A DNA stretch of 64,000 nt from Gordonia sp. SID5947 (lineage in GTDB: Bacteria > Actinomycetota > Actinomycetes > Mycobacteriales > Mycobacteriaceae): positions 2,356,001-2,420,000 of the forward strand of contig NZ_WWHU01000001.1 of assembly GCF_009862785.1 (NCBI RefSeq). The letters run 5' to 3'. The stretch's first letter is position 1. Every line of letters begins with the position of its first letter. The notes below the pieces were generated by a model. The model did no database searches. It was not told where the DNA came from and worked only from the letters and a program-made list of their open reading frames with translations. Shown piece by piece: positions 38,232 through 46,158 of this stretch. Made by a program: the position numbers and the translations under genes.

Positions 38232-39149
38232 GTGACACAAACCGTAGGTGAGTCGTCGGGCGCGAGTCAACCGTCACGTACCGGCTCGTCGCCTCCGACC
38301 TCCCGCGTCATCAGCATCATGGAGCTCCTCGCCGACCCGGCCAGGCAGTCCCTGACACTTGCACAGATTGTCCGCCAGACCGGGCTGTCGCGCGCCACCG
38401 CGCACGCGATCGTCGGCGAACTACTGGAAAACGGGTGGCTGCTCCGCGACCCAGCGTCGAACACCTACGGAATCGGTCCGGGCTTCGTCGCGCTTGCGCG
38501 GTCCGTCGACAGCGCCGATCACCTGAGTCGATGGGCGGGCACCGCCGCACGCGCACTGAGTGAGCGACTGTCGATCCCCTGCTTCGTCGCGCGACGAACC
38601 GCACCCGATTCGATCACCGTTGCCGAGCACGCGGTCCCCGATCACCTGACCGACGGCGGCGACACCTCGCCCTGGTTCCGGCACGGTCAGCGCATCCGCC
38701 TACGCCCACCGATCTGCAGGGAATTCATCGCCTGGGAGTCGAGCGAGTCCCGGGCCGACTGGATCGCCCGGGCCCCGGAAGCGACGCGGAGCCGGCTGCG
38801 ACGGGTCCTCGACGTCATCGCCGATCGCGGATACTCCATCGAGCGGATGACCGACGACCACGTGGCCATGGTCGACGCGTTGAGCTCACTGGACACGATG
38901 TCGGACGGACTTCGCGCGAAGGTCGGCGACCTCCTGACCGAGCTGTCGGTGATCGACTACCTCCCCGAGGAGCTGACCGGCGACGTCGCGGCGGTCACCG
39001 TCGGCGCGCCGATCAGGGACGCCTCGCGTTCGGTGGTGGCCTCCCTCGTCGCTTGCCCCAACACGACGATGTCGGCGTCCGAGCTCATGTCGGTCGCCGA
39101 GTCGACGCGAGCCGCCGCGGACGCGATCTCCGACCAGCTGACTCGTTGA
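38232..39149 (+). CDS. IclR-family-like transcriptional regulator
   Basis: A 305-residue protein with an IclR-type N-terminal winged helix (VISIMELLADPARQSLTLAQIVRQTGLSRATAHAIVGELLENGWL) and a C-terminal ligand-domain-like region. The ligand domain is less conserved than usual. The gene starts at GTG 38232, only 48 bases from the divergent cysD. Similar regulators control catabolic operons; a role in sulfate assimilation would be unusual, so its target may lie elsewhere. The start is not certain. Confidence 0.8.
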   Translation: MTQTVGESSGASQPSRTGSSPPTSRVISIMELLADPARQSLTLAQIVRQTGLSRATAHAIVGELLENGWLLRDPASNTYGIGPGFVALARSVDSADHLSRWAGTAARALSERLSIPCFVARRTAPDSITVAEHAVPDHLTDGGDTSPWFRHGQRIRLRPPICREFIAWESSESRADWIARAPEATRSRLRRVLDVIADRGYSIERMTDDHVAMVDALSSLDTMSDGLRAKVGDLLTELSVIDYLPEELTGDVAAVTVGAPIRDASRSVVASLVACPNTTMSASELMSVAESTRAAADAISDQLTR

Positions 39150-39274
39150 CGCCCAGGGGTGCGGACGCGCAGGCATCCGTTCGATCGACACATTCGTCAC
39201 AGCAACATCACAGTTCCCAAAGTTCGCAAAGAACTCAAGCCGGACACAGCGCCGCTTCGGCTACCGTCCTCGAC

Positions 39275-39775
39275 ATGTCTCACCTGCCCCGCCGCTCGGC
39301 CACCATCCCCGCGCGTCCCCGCCTGTTCCGCCTCACCGTCGCCGCTCTCGCCGCGGGCACCGCGATCGGCATCGGCGCCGTGGCACCGCCCACCGCCGCC
39401 GCCGAAACCGTCGTACCGCTCGATCGCTGCTGGGGACTGAGCCCCAACATCGTCGATCAACCCTTCAGCACCGCGCGATTGTTCGTGTCCCCGAACGGGC
39501 GCGGTCGCGTCACCGCGGCGGTCCGTGACATCTCCAGCTTCTGGACGCCGACCGGCGGATACCAATCGGCCGGACGACTCGACTGGCACAACGTCTCGAC
39601 CGGCAAGAAGGGCGTCGCATTCAACACGGCGCAGATCCGGTTGTTCGTCGGAGGGCCGACGTTCCGGCTCGACACCGGACCCGGGACGGTTCGGGTGAGC
39701 TTCAGTGCCGTGAACCGCAACGCGTTGTGGGCGATTCCCAGCACCTCCTGCAGCGGAACCATGCGGGTCGGCTGA
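39275..39775 (+). CDS. Secreted protein of unknown function
   Basis: A 166-residue protein with a clear signal peptide (positive RRSATIPARPRLFR, hydrophobic LTVAALAAGTAIGIGAV, cleavage probably after PPTAAA at about residue 43). The mature part of about 120 residues is beta-rich by appearance and holds two cysteines (RCWG and TSCSG) that could form a disulfide. The ATG at 39275 has TACCGT exactly 7 bases upstream and no ribosome site, so the message is probably leaderless. The domain is not recognised. Confidence 0.75.
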   Translation: MSHLPRRSATIPARPRLFRLTVAALAAGTAIGIGAVAPPTAAAETVVPLDRCWGLSPNIVDQPFSTARLFVSPNGRGRVTAAVRDISSFWTPTGGYQSAGRLDWHNVSTGKKGVAFNTAQIRLFVGGPTFRLDTGPGTVRVSFSAVNRNALWAIPSTSCSGTMRVG

Positions 39776-39819
39776 CAACGTCCCACCATCCCGCTGGGAT
39801 CGGCAACACCCGACTACCA

Positions 39820-39833
39820 ACCAAGCACTTGCT
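39820..39833. promoter_or_regulatory. KstR2-like operator upstream of the crotonase operon
   Basis: ACCAAGCACTTGCT fits AnCAAGnnCTTGnT, the KstR2 motif as I recall it. It lies just before TAGGCT (39838-39843), which is 6 bases from the ATG of the crotonase gene. A repressor bound here would block the promoter. Confidence 0.6.
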
Positions 39834-39849
39834 AGGTTAGGCTCTGGGC

Positions 39850-40770
39850 ATGAGTGATGCCGTCATCCCGCCCGCACTCGGCCCCGATGACCTCGGGCCG
39901 GACTCGACCCCTGTCGCCTATGAGGTCGGTGGCCCCGAGGGCGCCGTCGCCTACGTGACACTGAACCGACCCGACTATCGCAACGCCCAGAACTCGGTGA
40001 TGACGTACTCGCTGGACGCGGCCTTCCGCAAGGCCGTCGACGACGCCGACGTCAAGGTCGTGGTGCTCCGCGCGAACGGCAAGCACTTCTCCGCCGGGCA
40101 CGACATCGGTACCCCGGAACGCGACTTCGACACCTTCTACGACAACGTCGCGACGCTGCACTGGGATCACACGGACAAGTCGGGAGCCGACCAACGACTC
40201 GCCCGCGAGATCGAGGTCTACATGGGGATGTGCCGTCGTTGGCGCGATATGCCCAAGCCGATCATCGCGCAGGTCCACGGCGCGTGCATCGCGGGCGGTC
40301 TCATGCTCGCGTGGATCTGCGACTTCATCGTCGCCTCGGACGACGCGTTCTTCTCCGATCCGGTGGCGCGCATGGGTATCCCGGGCGTGGAGTACTTCGC
40401 GCACGCCTACGCACTCGGCACCCGCCGCGCAAAGGAGATCCTGTTCACCGGCGAACGGTTCACCGCCGCGCAGGCCGCCGAATGGGGCATGGTCAACCAC
40501 GTCGTGCCGCGAGATGAGTTGTCCGGCAAGGTCGACGCGATCGCCGAGAAGATGGTCGCGATGCCGATGCAGGGACTCTTCCTCAGCAAGAAGGCTGTCA
40601 ACATCTGTGAGGACCAGATGGGCCTCCGCAACGCGATGGATTCGGTGTTCGGCTGGCATCACTTTGCCCATGCGGCCAATTCCGAGGCGGGCGGCGATTC
40701 TCTGGGCGGCATGGACGCCAAGTCGATGAAGGCGAGTGGGGCGTCCTCGGCCAACGGGTCGGGGAGCTGA
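39850..40770 (+). CDS. Enoyl-CoA hydratase/isomerase (crotonase) family protein
   Basis: A 306-residue crotonase-fold protein. The core includes VTLNRPDYRNAQN, the oxyanion-hole region GKHFSAGHDIG and HGACIAGGLMLAWICDFIVASDDAFFSDPVARMGI. It is longer than standard EchA proteins (~250), with extra residues before the C-terminus (GWHHFAHAAN) and a disordered Ser/Gly tail. It is first in an operon with three acyl-CoA dehydrogenase-type genes and has a KstR2-like site in its promoter. The layout recalls mycobacterial echA13-fadE17-fadE18. The exact reaction is unknown. Confidence 0.88.
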   Translation: MSDAVIPPALGPDDLGPDSTPVAYEVGGPEGAVAYVTLNRPDYRNAQNSVMTYSLDAAFRKAVDDADVKVVVLRANGKHFSAGHDIGTPERDFDTFYDNVATLHWDHTDKSGADQRLAREIEVYMGMCRRWRDMPKPIIAQVHGACIAGGLMLAWICDFIVASDDAFFSDPVARMGIPGVEYFAHAYALGTRRAKEILFTGERFTAAQAAEWGMVNHVVPRDELSGKVDAIAEKMVAMPMQGLFLSKKAVNICEDQMGLRNAMDSVFGWHHFAHAANSEAGGDSLGGMDAKSMKASGASSANGSGS

Positions 40771-40771
40771 C

Positions 40772-41938
40772 ATGGACCTCTATTTCGACGACGACGCCGA
40801 GGAGTTCCGCACCGAGGTGCGGTCATGGCTGACCGAACATGTTCCGGCCGAGCCACTCCCGTCCATGGACACCGCCGAGGGTTTCGAGGCGCACCGGGAG
40901 TGGGAGCGGACGATGGCCGCCGACCGGATGTCGGTGGTGAGCTGGCCGGAGGAATTCGGCGGCCGCGATGTGCCGCTTCTGCACTGGGTGATCTTCGAGG
41001 AGGAGTACTACCGCTCCGGAGCTCCCGGGCGGGTCAGCCAGAACGGCATCTTCCTGCTGGCACCGACCTTGTTCGAGCACGCCAACCCCGATCAGCTCGC
41101 CCGCATCCTGCCCCGCATGGCGTGCGCCGACGACATCTGGGGTCAGGCGTGGAGTGAGCCGGAGGCCGGCAGCGACCTCGCCTCGCTGCGGTCGACGGCC
41201 ACCCGCACCGACGGCGGGTGGCTGCTCAACGGGCAGAAGACCTGGAGCTCGCGGTCGAGCTTCGCCGATTGGGCATTCGGCCTGTTCCGTACCGACAAAG
41301 AAGCCCAGCGGCACAAGGGTTTGACGTACTTCATGTTCGACCTGCGCAGTCCGGGCGTCACGGTACGACCGATCGCGCAGCTCGACGGCGAGCCGGGTTT
41401 TGCCGAGCTCTTCCTCTCCGATGTCTTCGTCCCCGACGACCCGGCCCGTCCCGGCGACTCCGGCGTCATCGGTGAGATCGACAACGGATGGCGGGTCGCC
41501 ATGAGCACCGCGGCCAACGAACGCGGGCTCTCCCTGCGTTCTCCCGGGCGTTTCCTGGCGGCCACCGATCGGCTCGTCGAACTGTGGAAGCGCAACCGTG
41601 ACTCGGTGCCGTCGACGGCGAATGTCGATGCCCGCGTGGCCGATGCGTGGATAGGCGCCCGCGCCTACGAACTCTCGACGTACCAGACGGTCAGCCGCCT
41701 CGCGGCGGGTGGACAGCTCGGCATGGAATCGTCGATCAACAAGGTGTTCTGGTCGCAGTGGGACATCGCCACACACGAGACCGCCCTGGACCTCCAGGGC
41801 CCCGACGCGGAGCTCGACGACGCCTGGATGGACGGCTACCTCTTCTCGCTGTCCGGGCCGATCTACGCCGGTACCAACGAGATTCAGCGCAACGTCATCG
41901 CGGAACGCCTGCTCGGCCTTCCGCGTGGGGACAGGTGA
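40772..41938 (+). CDS. Acyl-CoA dehydrogenase, subunit 1 (FadE17-like)
   Basis: A 388-residue acyl-CoA dehydrogenase. The FAD/substrate loop is WGQAWSEPEAGSDLASL, the second flavin strand is GQKTWSSRSSFADW, and the C-terminal signature YAGTNEIQRNVIAERLLGLPR is complete. It starts one base after the crotonase stop. It is followed by two shorter, related genes with no YxGTxE C-terminus. This is the pattern of the alpha2-beta2 acyl-CoA dehydrogenases that act on steroid or other bulky acyl-CoAs in actinobacteria. The substrate is inferred only from the operator and neighbours. Confidence 0.9.
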   Translation: MDLYFDDDAEEFRTEVRSWLTEHVPAEPLPSMDTAEGFEAHREWERTMAADRMSVVSWPEEFGGRDVPLLHWVIFEEEYYRSGAPGRVSQNGIFLLAPTLFEHANPDQLARILPRMACADDIWGQAWSEPEAGSDLASLRSTATRTDGGWLLNGQKTWSSRSSFADWAFGLFRTDKEAQRHKGLTYFMFDLRSPGVTVRPIAQLDGEPGFAELFLSDVFVPDDPARPGDSGVIGEIDNGWRVAMSTAANERGLSLRSPGRFLAATDRLVELWKRNRDSVPSTANVDARVADAWIGARAYELSTYQTVSRLAAGGQLGMESSINKVFWSQWDIATHETALDLQGPDAELDDAWMDGYLFSLSGPIYAGTNEIQRNVIAERLLGLPRGDR

Positions 41939-41942
41939 GACC

Positions 41943-42908
41943 ATGGAATTCCTCCTCTCCGATGTGCACGACGACCTGGGTTCCACGGTCGACGCCCTGC
42001 TCACGAAGGCCGACGTGGCGTCGCGGGCGCGGGCCTGGGCCGATGGCAACCGGCAACCGGCGACCGAGGTGTTCGCCACGTTGGCCGAGACCGGGATCAG
42101 CGGCCTGCTGATCGACGAGTCGTCGGGAGGTTCCTCGGCCGGGGCCATCGAGATGGCCGTCGCCATGGAACAGATCGGGCGTCACGCCCTGCCGGGGCCG
42201 GTCATCGAGACCATCGCGGTGCTGCCGGTGTTGTTCCACACCGCGAACATCACCGGAGAGCGCCTGAGCGCCTTGGCCGAAGGCACGATCGCCACCTGCG
42301 CCATCCCACCGGTTGCGCCGCTCGCGCCGGTGGCCGACGTCGCATATCTGGTGCGCGACGGCGTCCTCAGTACCGCCACCGTCGGCGAGCCGGTCGCAAC
42401 AGTCGATCCCACGCGGATGGTCGCCGAGCTGACTCCGGGCGAGGTACTCGCCGAGGGGGTCTCGGTCGACGACGCAATCGACATCGGCACCCTCGCCGCT
42501 GCCGCGCAGCTGCTCGGCATGGCCGATGCGATGCTCAGGCTCGCCGCCGACTATGCGCAGGCGCGCAAGCAGTTCGGGCGTCCGATCGGCTCTTTCCAGG
42601 CGGTCAAGCACCACCTCGCCGACGTCGCGATCGCCGTCGAGATGGCGCGGCCGCTGGTTCACGCCGCAGCCCTCGGGATCGACGGACTGGCACCCGAGGA
42701 CACCGACATCCGCCGGGACGTGGCCGCCGCCAAGGTCGCGGCCGGAGATGCCGCCCACCTCGCCTCTCGTCGGGCGTTGCAGGTGTTGGGGGCGATCGGT
42801 TACACCACCGAGCACGACCTGTCCCTCTACTTGACCAAGACGCGTGCGCTGTTGACCGCGTGGGGGACACCCGCGGCGCTCCGGCAGCGAGTACTGGAGT
42901 CGTTGTGA
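41943..42908 (+). CDS. Acyl-CoA dehydrogenase, subunit 2 (partner-type)
   Basis: A 321-residue acyl-CoA-dehydrogenase-fold protein, shorter than a normal FadE. ATG 41943 is chosen since the frame upstream overlaps the previous gene without homology. The C-terminal domain has YAQARKQFGRPIGSFQAVKHHLADV and GAIGYTTEHDLSLYLTKTR. The central beta domain is reduced. Such proteins pair with full-length partners in heterotetramers. It overlaps the next start (GTGA). Confidence 0.87.
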   Translation: MEFLLSDVHDDLGSTVDALLTKADVASRARAWADGNRQPATEVFATLAETGISGLLIDESSGGSSAGAIEMAVAMEQIGRHALPGPVIETIAVLPVLFHTANITGERLSALAEGTIATCAIPPVAPLAPVADVAYLVRDGVLSTATVGEPVATVDPTRMVAELTPGEVLAEGVSVDDAIDIGTLAAAAQLLGMADAMLRLAADYAQARKQFGRPIGSFQAVKHHLADVAIAVEMARPLVHAAALGIDGLAPEDTDIRRDVAAAKVAAGDAAHLASRRALQVLGAIGYTTEHDLSLYLTKTRALLTAWGTPAALRQRVLESL

Positions 42909-44008
42909 CCACTGATGTGATGACCCCGGCGCCGGTATCGGCGCAAGAGCGGGAAGCGCTGGCCGAGGCCATCCGGGATCTGGTGAGCCGCAGAGCCGAC
43001 TCCGCTGCCGCCCGGGCCGCGATGCGCGCGACCCCTCGAATCGACCGCGGGCTCTGGCAGACGTTGTGCACCGAGATCGGCGTGGCGGCCCTGCCCATTC
43101 CGGAAGCGGCGGGCGGCGCCGGCGCCTCCTTCGCCGAGACGGCGGCCGTTCTCGAGGAACTCGGCAGATCGCTGAGCCCGGTACCGGTCTACGCGACGGC
43201 ACTGGCCACCGCGGCGGTCCTCATCGCCGGTGACGACGAGACGATCCGGACCATGCTCCCGGCCATCGCGTCCGGGGAGCGCATCGCGACGGTCTGTTGG
43301 GCGGGCCGTGACGGTTGGGACGGCTCCGGGGTCCGGGCCGACGGCGGACTGCTTTCCGGTACCTCCGACTACGTGATCGACGGCGAATCGGCAGATGTCC
43401 TGCTGGTCCTCGCCGGAGGTGGTGAGGGCACCACTCTGCACGCGGTGGACACCGACGCCGACGGCGTGACCGTCACTCCCCTGCCCGTGATGGATCCGAG
43501 TCGTCCACTCGCGCGGATCGATTTCGACGAGGCACCGGCGGTCACCATCCCGTCTGGCCCCGGCCTGCCCGAGCGACTGCGCACGCACGCATGGGCGCTG
43601 CTGGCCGCCGAACAGGTGGGCGGCGCCGCGGCGGCACTCGATCTGACCGTCGACTACACGAAATCGCGCAAACAGTTCGGTCGGATCATCGGATCGTTCC
43701 AGGCACTCAAGCACCGGATGGCCGACATGTACGCGTCGGTCGAGACCGCCCGTTCCATCGCCCGCGCGGCCGTGTCGGCCATCGTCACCGACGACCCGGC
43801 GGCCGACGACCTGGCGGCCGCCGCGCATGTGTACTGCTCTGAGGCGTTTGCGCGCGTGACCGGCGAGGGTATCCAGCTCCACGGCGGAATCGGGATCACC
43901 GCCGAGCACGACATCCAGCTGTTCTTCAAGCGCGCCCACGGCAGCGCCCAACTGTTCGGCCAACCACACGAGGTGGTCGCCGAACTGAGCGGTCGTCTGC
44001 TCGGCTGA
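42905..44008 (+). CDS. Acyl-CoA dehydrogenase, subunit 3 (partner-type)
   Basis: A 367-residue acyl-CoA-dehydrogenase-fold protein beginning at GTG 42905 within the previous stop. Key parts are YTKSRKQFGRIIGSFQALKHRMADM and QLHGGIGITAEHDIQLFFKRAHGSAQLFG. It is related to subunit 2 but a little longer. With three such genes, two different heteromeric enzymes sharing a subunit are possible. A strong hairpin follows at 44054. Confidence 0.88.
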   Translation: MTTDVMTPAPVSAQEREALAEAIRDLVSRRADSAAARAAMRATPRIDRGLWQTLCTEIGVAALPIPEAAGGAGASFAETAAVLEELGRSLSPVPVYATALATAAVLIAGDDETIRTMLPAIASGERIATVCWAGRDGWDGSGVRADGGLLSGTSDYVIDGESADVLLVLAGGGEGTTLHAVDTDADGVTVTPLPVMDPSRPLARIDFDEAPAVTIPSGPGLPERLRTHAWALLAAEQVGGAAAALDLTVDYTKSRKQFGRIIGSFQALKHRMADMYASVETARSIARAAVSAIVTDDPAADDLAAAAHVYCSEAFARVTGEGIQLHGGIGITAEHDIQLFFKRAHGSAQLFGQPHEVVAELSGRLLG

Positions 44009-44053
44009 GACAGGCTGCCGCATTGCGCAGCCGGTTTGCGACGCGCGCGGGTC

Positions 44054-44097
44054 CACTCGGTTCACGCGGGTGGTCGACGACCCGCGTGTCCCGAGTG
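44054..44097. terminator. Long hairpin ending the acyl-CoA dehydrogenase operon
   Basis: CACTCGG-tt-CACGCGGGT, an 8-base loop, then ACCCGCGTG-tc-CCGAGTG: 16 paired bases broken by one 2x2 internal loop. No T-tract follows, which is common for actinobacterial terminators. A smaller hairpin, GGCTGC..GCAGCC, is at 44013-44032. Confidence 0.75.
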
Positions 44098-44160
44098 CGC
44101 CCGCGCCCTCTTGCCCTTGACTCGCTCACACACTCCGTCTAATGTTGCCGCCATCACAAA

Positions 44161-44174
44161 TTGAAACGTTTCAA
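44161..44174. promoter_or_regulatory. LacI-type operator of the rhamnose operon
   Basis: TTGAAACGTTTCAA is a perfect 14-base palindrome with the central CG typical of LacI-family sites. It lies 74 bases before rhaM and only once in this exact form. A 12-of-14 copy is at 46075. The LacI gene at 54058-55071 is the likely binder. Confidence 0.75.
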
Positions 44175-44247
44175 CACCCCCTGAGACGTTCGCCCCACTG
44201 CAACAACCCGGGTACGACGAACGACACCCGGAGACGGAGGAGATGTC

Positions 44248-44598
44248 ATGAACGACCGCGAGCGCGTCTGTTTCCTCCTGCACCTGCGTCCGGAGCGGGT
44301 CGACGACTACCTCGAGGCCCACACCACCGTCTGGCCCGAGATGCTCGACGCCCTGCGCACGAGCGGTTGGCACAACTACTCGCTGTTCCTGCGTCCGGAG
44401 GACGGCCTGGTCGTCGGCTACCTCGAGACCGACGATTTCGCGGCGGCGACGGCCGCGATGGAAGCCACCGAGATCAACACCCGTTGGCAGGCCCACATGT
44501 CGGAGTTCTTCCTTCCGCCGAGCGGTGACACGGTCGCCGCGGGGGCCGATCCCGACACCGTCCGCACCCAGCTCGTCGAGTACTTCCACCTGGCCTGA
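44248..44598 (+). CDS. rhaM: L-rhamnose mutarotase
   Basis: A 116-residue RhaM/RhaU-type ferredoxin-fold protein that interconverts alpha and beta L-rhamnose. Family features are YLEAHTTVWPEML (catalytic His region), GWHNYSLFL and a TRWQAHMSEFF segment. A GGAGGAGATG-type ribosome site precedes the ATG. It is first in the rhamnose operon. Confidence 0.9.
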   Translation: MNDRERVCFLLHLRPERVDDYLEAHTTVWPEMLDALRTSGWHNYSLFLRPEDGLVVGYLETDDFAAATAAMEATEINTRWQAHMSEFFLPPSGDTVAAGADPDTVRTQLVEYFHLA

Positions 44599-44685
44599 CG
44601 CAACCAGCGACAGCCAACCCGCCGCACCCGTCTTGACCTCATAGCTACCCGCCCTCTGTACTGAGACCCGACGCAAGGAAGCACC

Positions 44686-46062
44686 ATGAAAGTAGGAGCA
44701 CGCTCCACCACCGGCTGGCGGGCGACCATCTCGGTCGCCATGTCGAACTACATCGAGGCCGGCTCCATCATCGCCATCGCCACGAGCCTCACGTTCTGGC
44801 AGGACGAGTTCGGCATCAGCAACTTCGCCGTTGGCCTGCTGGCGGCGCTGAGCGCAAACGCGTTCGGCGCGGCAGTCGGTGCCGCAGTCGGCGGTCCGCT
44901 CTGCGATCGCTTCGGACGTAAGGCGATCTACACCTACGATCTACTCGTCTACATGGCGGGCGTGCTGCTCGCCGCGTTCGCACTGAACTTCGGCATGCTC
45001 CTGGTCGGATTCGTCATCACCGGACTCGCGGTCGGCGCGGGAGTCCCGGCATCGTGGACCTATATCGCCGAGCAGGCGCCATCCGTCGAACGGGCAAAGC
45101 ATGTCGGTACGGCCCAGTTGGCCTGGTCGGTGGGGCCGCTGATCGGATTCGCGCTGGCGGCGGCGCTCGCACCGCTCGGATTGCTGGGTTCGCGGCTCAT
45201 CTTCTTGCACCTGTTCGTGGTCGCCGCGGTGGTCTGGTGGATTCGACAGGGACTGCACGAGTCAAAGATCTGGCAGGACGAGGCGGTCAACGAGTCGCGG
45301 CAGCTCACGTCATCGGTCGGCGCACGCGGCGTGAAGGGCCTCTTCTCCAAGAAGGTCAACATCATGGCGCTGCTGTTCCTCGGCGGGATCTATCTGTTCT
45401 GGAACACGGTTGCCGGCCAGGCCGGCATCTTCATGCCGCGGGTCTATGAGACCGCGGGCGTCGAGAGCGCCGTTCAGCAGAACCTCCTGCAGGTGCTCGT
45501 CTGGGGCTGCACCGTCCTCGCGACCTACTTCGGCTTCATGCGCTACGCCGATCGAGTGTCCCAGCGCGGGCTCTACATCTTCGGTGCGGTGCTCGGCATC
45601 GTCGCCTGGATCGTCCTGGTCGCGTTCACCGACAGCGGTGTCGCCACGATGCTCATCTTCGCCGTCTTGTGGGGTATCTCGTCGGGTATCGGCGCCCAGG
45701 CGTTCTACAGCCTCTGGGCCAGTGAGATGTTCGCGACGCCGTACCGCGCCAGCGCGCAAGGCGTGATGTTCTTCGTCTGCCGCACCGCCACCGGACTGCT
45801 GAGCTACTTCTTCCCGACGATGCTGGCCGCGACCGGGCTCGCCACAGTCGGCATCCTGCTCGTCGCATTGCTGACCATCGCGTTGATCATCGGCGCCATC
45901 TGGGCCCCGAAGACGCAGGGCAAGACTCTTCAGGAGATCGAGGCCGAGCGTTACGGCGCACCGGTGTCGCCCGAACTCCTCGAGGATGTTTCCGCCGCGC
46001 CGTTGGTGGCGCCGGCAATCGCCGACATCTCGGCGGCAGAACCCAGCCGTACCTCTGCCTGA
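44686..46062 (+). CDS. MFS sugar transporter, probable L-rhamnose importer
   Basis: A 458-residue major-facilitator protein of the sugar-porter type with twelve hydrophobic segments. The loop motif GGPLCDRFGRKAIY lies between TM2 and TM3, and APKTQGKTLQEIEAERYG at the C-terminus resembles the PETKG motif. The C-terminal 30 residues are an Ala/Pro/Glu-rich tail. Its place between mutarotase and isomerase makes L-rhamnose the likely cargo. That is context inference, not sequence proof. Confidence 0.87.
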   Translation: MKVGARSTTGWRATISVAMSNYIEAGSIIAIATSLTFWQDEFGISNFAVGLLAALSANAFGAAVGAAVGGPLCDRFGRKAIYTYDLLVYMAGVLLAAFALNFGMLLVGFVITGLAVGAGVPASWTYIAEQAPSVERAKHVGTAQLAWSVGPLIGFALAAALAPLGLLGSRLIFLHLFVVAAVVWWIRQGLHESKIWQDEAVNESRQLTSSVGARGVKGLFSKKVNIMALLFLGGIYLFWNTVAGQAGIFMPRVYETAGVESAVQQNLLQVLVWGCTVLATYFGFMRYADRVSQRGLYIFGAVLGIVAWIVLVAFTDSGVATMLIFAVLWGISSGIGAQAFYSLWASEMFATPYRASAQGVMFFVCRTATGLLSYFFPTMLAATGLATVGILLVALLTIALIIGAIWAPKTQGKTLQEIEAERYGAPVSPELLEDVSAAPLVAPAIADISAAEPSRTSA

Positions 46063-46074
46063 CAGACCCATCGA

Positions 46075-46088
46075 TTGAAACGATTCAC
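46075..46088. promoter_or_regulatory. Second LacI-type half-perfect operator
   Basis: TTGAAACGATTCAC matches the palindrome at 44161-44174 at 12 of 14 bases. It lies 71 bases before rhaI and 13 bases after the transporter stop. It would give the isomerase-aldolase-kinase section its own regulated promoter. Confidence 0.6.
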
Positions 46089-46158
46089 AAGCCTCCCCGC
46101 CGCCGGTGCATCCTCCCCCGACGCCGGCGGCGGGGAATCCCAACCGAAAGAAATTCTC

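Noticed and set aside
39053..39274. Long upstream extension of the secreted protein
   Set aside because: It overlaps the IclR gene and lacks a signal-peptide character. The signal peptide begins at ATG 39275.
46075..46158. N-terminal extension of the rhamnose isomerase from 46075
   Set aside because: The extension would translate the operator. Homology starts at ATG 46159, which has its own upstream purine-rich stretch.
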